The notes under the pieces: generated by a model
What the model was told of the DNA's origin: nothing
The model's database searches: none
What the model saw: the letters and a program-made list of their open reading frames with translations, nothing else
IMG/VR virus record: IMGVR_UViG_3300043436_001091
Coordinates: 1-33,150 of that record
Strand: one strand, 5' to 3'
Source of the DNA: a virus
Length of the DNA: 33,150 nt
In this document: positions 28,086-33,150 of the stretch, in pieces
Layout of the letters: every line of letters begins with the position of its first letter
Numbering within the stretch: position 1 is the stretch's first letter
Translations under genes and position numbers: made by a program

Positions 28086-29552
28086 TTATTCCTCCACCTG
28101 AGCTTCGACAGGCAGCTTCGAACCGAATGGCTCATAGGCCATCGCAAGGCCGAACTGCTTGGCCATTTCCTTGTCGCGCTCAATCTGCGCGAAGGTCTCT
28201 TCAGCATCACGACCATAGGTGGCAGCGATGTCGGTGTGGCTCAAGATGCCGTTCTGTAGGCCGACGACAGCCGCGTTGATCTCCTTCAGCGGGTCAACCC
28301 ACTGGAAGCCACGCGCACGCCAAGAGATGCCCATTGAGAACTTGTCGAACTTGCCCGGCCCGTTGATCGGGATCAGCGCGAAGTCCATGACGTGGGCCAT
28401 CCAGACGCGGAACAGAGGATCGATGAAGTGTTCGATGAAGAAACGCTGCTGGGTTTTGTAGAAGTCCCGCTCCTCAAGCGCGCCCTGCCGAACCGACGAA
28501 TAGGACGTGCCTTCCAGATCGTTGGCCAGCGCGGTGTAGCTGATGCCCAGACCGCCAGCGATTCCGCGCAGGATCGCCTTCTCAAAGTCGGCAAAGGCCG
28601 ATGTCGGGTGATTGGGGTCAAACGGGGTGAAGTCAACGCCAGCCGGAAGCTGGTGGAACGTGCCGGGTTCAGCGTCGTACATCGGGGTGAAGGTGTCTTC
28701 GAACCCGTCAGCCGTGAAGCCATCGCCAGCCGGGGATGTGAAGAAGCCCATCTTGGACGCGCCGACGCGGGCCGCCGTCAATTCGGCCTCACGGTAGCCG
28801 TGCAGCATCTTCAAGGCTGGCATGGCCGTCACAAGCTCAGGCACGCCACGGGTCTGATCTGCGCGCTCCTGCACATAGATGTGAATGATCTGATCCGCCG
28901 GGATGCGCTGGCGAAACAGACCCGTCGTCGTGGTGGTGTAATCATAATCGCCGGGATTGTTCACCAAGACGTGATAGGCGGAAACACGGCGGGTATCAGC
29001 GTCCAACTCGACGCCCATGCGAACTTGATTTCCATTTCGCAGTGTTTCGTTCATCTGCTCATCGACCCGGTCAGGCTCAATGATCTGAACGCCGATGCCG
29101 TGGCGCAGATAGGGCTTGCGGACGATGTGCAGGAACACCTCGCCGTCACGCTTCACGCCGCGAACCACTGCATTCGACAGGTCGGTCATCGACATCTTGC
29201 CGTCAACAGTAGATCCGCCCAGGCGCGAGAACTCAGCCCAAGCCGCTTCAATAATGTTGTTCCCGGCCATGTCGATAGAGCCATCGACGTTCCGGCCCTT
29301 TAGCTGAAGGCGGAAGCCGTTCTCGCCGACCACGTTGGTCTGAACGAGTTGCAGATAGCGGCGGGCGTATTCGTTGTTGCGCTCCAGATCGCGGGCGCGG
29401 TTGCGTAGATCACGCAGAACCCACCGAATCTCAGAGTCGGCAGACTTGTTGCTGCCCTTGAAGTCCATGTACAGGCGGCCCTTTGAGGCGGCCAGATAAT
29501 CACGCTTCCCGGTCGCCTTTTTCTGGCGCTTGAACATGTCGAAAAGGCCCAT
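28086..29552 (-). CDS. portal protein, lambda type (488 aa)
   Basis: A lambda-family portal: an N-terminal basic start (MGLFDMFKRQKKATGKRDYL), then LRNRARDLERNNEYARRYLQ (about 49-68), VVGENGFRLQ, RDGEVFLHIVRKP and VQIIEPDRVD (about 155-164). The conserved ALKMLHGYREAELTAARVGA (about 253-272) and RGIAGGLGISYTALANDLEG (about 336-355), then YSSVRQGALEERDFYKTQQ, confirm it. It forms the dodecameric channel at the capsid vertex through which the terminase packages DNA. The start overlaps the preceding stop (TGATG) and GAGG is eight bases upstream. Confidence 0.9.
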   Translation of the reverse strand: MGLFDMFKRQKKATGKRDYLAASKGRLYMDFKGSNKSADSEIRWVLRDLRNRARDLERNNEYARRYLQLVQTNVVGENGFRLQLKGRNVDGSIDMAGNNIIEAAWAEFSRLGGSTVDGKMSMTDLSNAVVRGVKRDGEVFLHIVRKPYLRHGIGVQIIEPDRVDEQMNETLRNGNQVRMGVELDADTRRVSAYHVLVNNPGDYDYTTTTTGLFRQRIPADQIIHIYVQERADQTRGVPELVTAMPALKMLHGYREAELTAARVGASKMGFFTSPAGDGFTADGFEDTFTPMYDAEPGTFHQLPAGVDFTPFDPNHPTSAFADFEKAILRGIAGGLGISYTALANDLEGTSYSSVRQGALEERDFYKTQQRFFIEHFIDPLFRVWMAHVMDFALIPINGPGKFDKFSMGISWRARGFQWVDPLKEINAAVVGLQNGILSHTDIAATYGRDAEETFAQIERDKEMAKQFGLAMAYEPFGSKLPVEAQVEE

Positions 29553-30139
29553 CAGCCGAACCTCACTTTAATCGTGCTTCCTGTGGGCTTACCGCGCCGC
29601 GCTCGGTCTTTGACGACCTCCTGCTGGAACTCGGCCTTGTATTGGTCCCGTGCCGTCATCAACTCGCCAAAGCTCATCTTGGTCAGAGAGCGGCCAGCGA
29701 TGGAGTAGCTGCCGACATCACTGTCAGCCTTGCCTTGGAGGATGGATTCGATCTTGCCGATCATGATCTCGGCATGGCTGCGAGGATCGGCACCATTCAC
29801 GTCAAGGTCTTGAATGATGGTAAACTCGCCGCGATCAACCACGATGCGGTTGCTGGTCGCCGTCTGCACCACCTCAAGCTGCCAGTGGTAGTAGCCAGCC
29901 TCATAGCCAGATGTCGTGGAACTTGACGCGGTGAACAGATATGTTCCGCCAGTTTCAGACCCTACCAACAGAATCTCTGTATTCCCGCCGCCCGTGATCC
30001 GAGCGACATACTGCGCGCTGTAGGATGCCAGCGGGTAGTCCTGAACCAGATCAGAACGCTTCCACTGAATGAAATCGCCGACGACGATCTCAAGCGGTTC
30101 GCCCTCTGGCGCATTGGCAGCGTCAAAAAGATTGGCCAT
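29552..30139 (-). CDS. gpW-like head protein with N-terminal beta domain (195 aa)
   Basis: The C-terminal ~80 residues carry the gpW-like signature: SHAEIMIGKIESILQGKADS, then YSIAGRSLTKMSFGELMTAR, then DQYKAEFQQEVVKDRARRGK. Lambda gpW is a head-completion or connector protein of about 68 residues encoded between terminase and portal, as here. The N-terminal ~110 residues are a beta-rich domain (LEIVVGDFIQWKRSDLVQDY, then YYHWQLEVVQTATSNRIVVD) that gpW lacks. It may be an Ig-like decoration or connector extension. It starts in a TAATG overlap with the terminase stop. Confidence 0.75.
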   Translation of the reverse strand: MANLFDAANAPEGEPLEIVVGDFIQWKRSDLVQDYPLASYSAQYVARITGGGNTEILLVGSETGGTYLFTASSSTTSGYEAGYYHWQLEVVQTATSNRIVVDRGEFTIIQDLDVNGADPRSHAEIMIGKIESILQGKADSDVGSYSIAGRSLTKMSFGELMTARDQYKAEFQQEVVKDRARRGKPTGSTIKVRFG

Positions 30140-31920
30140 TACCTGTATCCGTGGACAAAACCGCTCCGCATAGGCACCTTCGGCTTGCGGGAGACCGAAG
30201 GCTGCTCGGGAGATGATACCCGATTTTGGGCCTGAGTGTAAACAGCCTCAAGGTTTAGGTTGAGAATAGCCAAAGCAGCCGTCGCATAGACCCGGCAGTC
30301 GAGGGCTTCGTTGCGCGTCCTGATCTTTGCCCACTCCATCCTCGGCCTGCCCTTGAAGTAGCGCGTGACCTTCTTTTCAGCCGTCAGCATGCGGAAATAC
30401 TCATCGCTGCGGCCAACCGGGAAGTGGCAGTAGCCCTCGCCCTCTTCCCTGATCTTCAGCCGTGCGTAGACGATCTCCTTGGCCGTGTCGGTGCCGACCG
30501 GGAATAGGTTGATTTTGCCGATGTTGTTCTTCGTCGGCCTGCCTACAATCGGCTTGCCCTCGCCGCCGACGCCCTTGATGGCGAACACACGTCGGCCAGC
30601 CCGCAGGCGCGCATAGTTGTAGACCTGCTGGGTGTAGTGGCCGCCAGAGTCCACGCAGACAGATCGAATGACCATGTCACCCAAGGTCGGGTGGTCAAAC
30701 TTCCGCCCCAATGTCACGTCGAGGCGGTTCCACAATTCAGCCGACGATGGGTCGCCGTACATCGTCTCATATGCCAGCGACCATGTTTCCTCGCCCCGGC
30801 CCCAGCCGACGATCTCGATTTCCAAGCGGTCGTCCTGCACGTCAACGCCAGCGGTGATGAGCAGCACATCCTCGGGCAACTCATCTCCCCAGTTCTCGGC
30901 GCGCTCCATCAGGTCCATCTCATCGACCTGTTCGCCCTGCTCTTCCCATGTCTCGCCCAAGAACGTGTTGATCCACGTCTTCAGGCGCATGGGGTCACGC
31001 TTCGATTTCAGGAACTCATCCACTGCATCTGGGATCGATACCCAAGGCGAATAAAGTGATGATATGTGAAATCCAGCAATGCCATAAAATGGTGCTGCCG
31101 CCACCCACCTGCCATTCGAGACAGCCTTGTGCCGCTGAACATCAGACCATGCTGCGCCGCACTCCTCGCAATAATATGCCGCAGTTGATGCCTTTTTCTC
31201 CGTCCACTGCACCTGCGCCCAGCGAAGCGTTTGCATGTGGTCACAGTGCGGGCAAGGCACATAATATTGCCGCTGGTCGCTTTCCTGATATGCAGACTCA
31301 ATCCTGCTTGCGCCTTTGTCGGTAGGGGTGCTGACAAGAACTATCTTCCTGTTCCAGAAAGTCATCGCACGCTTGGTTGCCAGCGCCACAGGGTCGCCTT
31401 CCTCGCCCGCAGAAACTGGATATCTGTCCACCTCGTCGCAAAGCACAATCCTGATCGGCCTTGAGGCAAGCCCCGCAGGACTGTTCGCGCCGACCATGCT
31501 CAAAGCGCCACCGGGGAAGGTCTTGTGCAGCGTTGTGTTGCCACTGTCTCGGGCGCGAGGATCTTTAACCTTACCCCTCAGAGATGGCGTTGTAGACAAC
31601 AAGCCAGACGTGATCCTGTCCTTCGAAAAGGATTGCGCCATCTCAACTGTCGGCTGCATAAGAAGAATAGGGCTTGGGTCATGCTCAATGTGATAGCCGA
31701 TGATATTCAGAAGCGCCTCAGATTTGCCCAACTGCGCGCCCGACATAATGACGACCTGCTTGATGTTTGGGTCAGAACAGGCGTCCATCATCCCGCGCTG
31801 ATACTCAGCCCGAGATGTATTCCATCGACCAGCCTCTGCGCTACTCTGAGAACTTAGCCGTCTTTTTTGGTCTGCCCACTGGCTTACGGTTAGCTTTGGC
31901 GGTGGCTTCAGGATCTCCAT
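30139..31920 (-). CDS. large terminase subunit (lambda GpA-like)
   Basis: This ATPase-nuclease cuts concatemers and pumps DNA. Numbering is from an in-frame ATG at 31995. The Walker A-type SGAQLGKSE is at 85-93 and Walker B IVLCDEVD at 183-190. A zinc ribbon of CPHC (248-251) and CEEC (276-279) is present, as in GpA. The nuclease begins near LLITAGVDVQDDRLEIEIVG (about 381-400). ATG 31920 lies at residue 26 and is chosen because 31995 would overlap the small terminase gene by 155 bases; even so the overlap is 80 bases. The start remains uncertain, because lambda GpA also has about 22 residues before the equivalent point. Confidence 0.9.
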   Translation of the reverse strand: MEILKPPPKLTVSQWADQKRRLSSQSSAEAGRWNTSRAEYQRGMMDACSDPNIKQVVIMSGAQLGKSEALLNIIGYHIEHDPSPILLMQPTVEMAQSFSKDRITSGLLSTTPSLRGKVKDPRARDSGNTTLHKTFPGGALSMVGANSPAGLASRPIRIVLCDEVDRYPVSAGEEGDPVALATKRAMTFWNRKIVLVSTPTDKGASRIESAYQESDQRQYYVPCPHCDHMQTLRWAQVQWTEKKASTAAYYCEECGAAWSDVQRHKAVSNGRWVAAAPFYGIAGFHISSLYSPWVSIPDAVDEFLKSKRDPMRLKTWINTFLGETWEEQGEQVDEMDLMERAENWGDELPEDVLLITAGVDVQDDRLEIEIVGWGRGEETWSLAYETMYGDPSSAELWNRLDVTLGRKFDHPTLGDMVIRSVCVDSGGHYTQQVYNYARLRAGRRVFAIKGVGGEGKPIVGRPTKNNIGKINLFPVGTDTAKEIVYARLKIREEGEGYCHFPVGRSDEYFRMLTAEKKVTRYFKGRPRMEWAKIRTRNEALDCRVYATAALAILNLNLEAVYTQAQNRVSSPEQPSVSRKPKVPMRSGFVHGYR

Positions 31921-32266
31921 CGCCCCCTTCAGGCTCAGAGAAAGCAACCCCAGTGCCTGAGGGGTTTGAAAGTGGGTCATAGTTTGAGAGTTCATCTAAG
32001 CATTCCCTGATCTGCTTCTCCAGCTTGTCTTGGATGCTCAAAGCATCATCATCAGCCGCAAAGATTGGCCCCATTTTGGTTGGGATCGACAAAAGCTTGG
32101 CCTTGAGTGCTGAAAGCACATCTTCCCATGCCGAAACTACCGCAGACACAATCGCCAACTCGCCCCTGATCTTGGCAAGTTCCAACTCAGCAATCGCTGC
32201 TTCGGCTGCGACCTTTCTGGTGCGCGCCTCATCATACGTCATGTATTCAGGCTGTGTCTCAGTCAT
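31841..32266 (-). CDS. small terminase subunit (Nu1-like)
   Basis: A 141-aa helical protein: MTYDEARTRKVAAEAAIAEL (about 9-28), then AKIRGELAIVSAVVSAWEDV, then LKAKLLSIPTKMGPIF. This is the pattern of Nu1-type phage DNA packaging proteins. The C-terminus is acidic and then basic (RKPVGRPKKTAKFSE). It recognises the packaging site and hands DNA to the large subunit. The start at ATG 32266 overlaps the HNH stop by four bases (ATGA); a reading to 32341 would run through the HNH gene. An N-terminal HTH is not evident, unlike in lambda Nu1. Confidence 0.82.
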   Translation of the reverse strand: MTETQPEYMTYDEARTRKVAAEAAIAELELAKIRGELAIVSAVVSAWEDVLSALKAKLLSIPTKMGPIFAADDDALSIQDKLEKQIRECLDELSNYDPLSNPSGTGVAFSEPEGGDGDPEATAKANRKPVGRPKKTAKFSE

Positions 32267-33072
32267 GGCACCATCTTTTTTTTTACTCTGCTGAACTCTT
32301 CGATGGTCCTGTCCTGCTTTGCCGAATTGCAACTCAGGCACATGACAGACATGTTCTCAATCACATGCTTGCCGCCGCGAGAAAGAGGAAGATTGTGGTC
32401 AATCGTCCTCTGCGTTGGCTTGACCGGGTAGGATTGCGTCATCGCAACGCCACAGTGGGAGCAGTTTGTGTATTCCCTCAACATCATGCTCAACCTTGGA
32501 ACTGTCACTGAGCCATCGCCCGTCTCGTCCATCATGCGCTGGCGTTCTGGCCTATCAGACTTTTCGTGCATAATCGCCGCGATGCAGCACTTGCAGTATG
32601 GCCTTTTCTTGTCGCGGCCATTCGGGGCATACGAAAATTCATCAAACGGCAATCGAAGGCCACACTCAAAGCAGGTCTTCATCTGCTCTGCGATATCTAT
32701 TTCAATCTGCTCATGGGTTCTTCGCGGGCTGCAACAATACGGAAGGTAACCTTTGCGCTGCGCGTTGTAGAAATGCCTGCGCTCCTTCACTTCACCGCAA
32801 ATGGTACATTCCTGAAGTTCGGCAAGCCAAACCTGCTTTCTGGCATGGGCAGACTCTTTTTTTGCCTTTGCCGTCGGGCTTTCATACCCCGCTGCCTTGT
32901 TATAGCGCGATGAGTGGCAAGCCTTGCACATTGACTTAAACTTCCCATTGCCAAGGTGAAAACCAGATGCCGGCTTCCATTCGCAGCAATGCTTGCACAA
33001 CACCTCAGTGCCGCTCTCCGTCTCTCGGATGCGGGCGTTGTATGCTTCGATCTGGGCGCTCCCGTATGGCAT
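32263..33072 (-). CDS. HNH endonuclease with three zinc-ribbon repeats
   Basis: Three CxxC-pair ribbons precede the nuclease: CKHCCEWKPASGF with CKAC, CTICGEVKERRHFYNA with a lone Cys pair, and CFECGLRLPFDEF with CKCC. The HNH domain follows: CSHCGVAMTQ, then RTIDHNLPLSRGG (the D-H pair) and NMSVMCLSCNSAK. HNH enzymes beside terminase genes often nick the cos site or support packaging. I prefer ATG 33072 (MPYGSAQIEAYNAR), which resembles the start of relatives, from memory. The frame stays open to the right edge at 33150, with a TTG at 33108, so the gene may be longer than shown. No good ribosome site is seen for either start. Confidence 0.85.
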   Translation of the reverse strand: MPYGSAQIEAYNARIRETESGTEVLCKHCCEWKPASGFHLGNGKFKSMCKACHSSRYNKAAGYESPTAKAKKESAHARKQVWLAELQECTICGEVKERRHFYNAQRKGYLPYCCSPRRTHEQIEIDIAEQMKTCFECGLRLPFDEFSYAPNGRDKKRPYCKCCIAAIMHEKSDRPERQRMMDETGDGSVTVPRLSMMLREYTNCSHCGVAMTQSYPVKPTQRTIDHNLPLSRGGKHVIENMSVMCLSCNSAKQDRTIEEFSRVKKKMVP

Positions 33073-33150
33073 GACTAGGATGATCTCGCGTTTCGAACCA
33101 TAACTCAACGGATATTCTGTCTGGCCAGAAAACTTGGGGCGCGAACTACC

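Noticed and set aside
1-33126. GGCCAGACAG (reverse strand) occurs near both ends of the window (7-16 and 33117-33126), suggesting a circular overlap
   Set aside because: Ten bases, not aligned to the actual ends and with different flanks; chance is likely. Circularity cannot be decided from this.

Overview
The window looks like most or all of the genome of a tailed, lambda/HK97-type siphovirus. It carries a packaging and head module, a long-tail module, a lysis cassette, a replication/recombination module and a block of small early-type genes. No rRNA, tRNA, CRISPR array, insertion sequence, integrase or host chromosomal gene is recognisable. No stretch longer than about 215 bases lacks a gene. 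The host is inferred, not seen. The GC-rich coding style and a baseplate order like that of the Rhodobacter gene transfer agent (tape measure, distal tail protein, hub, NlpC/P60-like peptidase, large tip protein) suggest an alphaproteobacterium.

Layout. Almost everything is on the minus strand, so late genes read from the right edge leftwards: HNH endonuclease (33072), small terminase, large terminase, gpW-like connector, portal, a fused prohead protease/major capsid protein, head-tail joining proteins, tail terminator, two tandem copies of the tail tube gene, tail assembly chaperone with a -1 frameshift site, tape measure, distal tail protein, hub, peptidase, tip protein and fibre (16172). 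A lysis region follows (15940-12950): small membrane proteins, a two-TM holin candidate, a secreted nuclease, a GH19 endolysin and a small tail-end gene. A plus-strand block of fifteen small genes (8982-12866) converges on it. From the divergent promoter region at 8853-8981 an early minus-strand operon runs left: HTH regulator, dATP/dGTP diphosphohydrolase-like protein, RuvC-like resolvase, PDDEXK exonuclease and SSB. Next come a primase-helicase, an AP2-domain protein bracketed by GCGCC-rich repeats, small unknown genes, two HNH enzymes and a probable virion protein at the left edge.

How it works together. The replication genes would prime, unwind, coat, resect and resolve phage DNA. The HNH enzyme plus TerS/TerL would process and package it through the portal into the capsid. 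The tail module ends in a GTA-like baseplate, and the lysis cassette releases progeny. With an HTH regulator but no integrase, the lifestyle cannot be decided.

The most useful observations are: (1) a capsid protein fused in frame to its protease but preceded by its own strong internal Shine-Dalgarno; (2) a diverged tandem duplication of the tail tube gene; (3) a textbook A_AAA_AAC frameshift site in the tail chaperone gene; (4) GCGCC-motif repeats surrounding a solitary AP2-domain gene; (5) four small ORFs that fit exactly between or against neighbours and are easy to miss; (6) a signal-peptide nuclease inside the lysis cassette.
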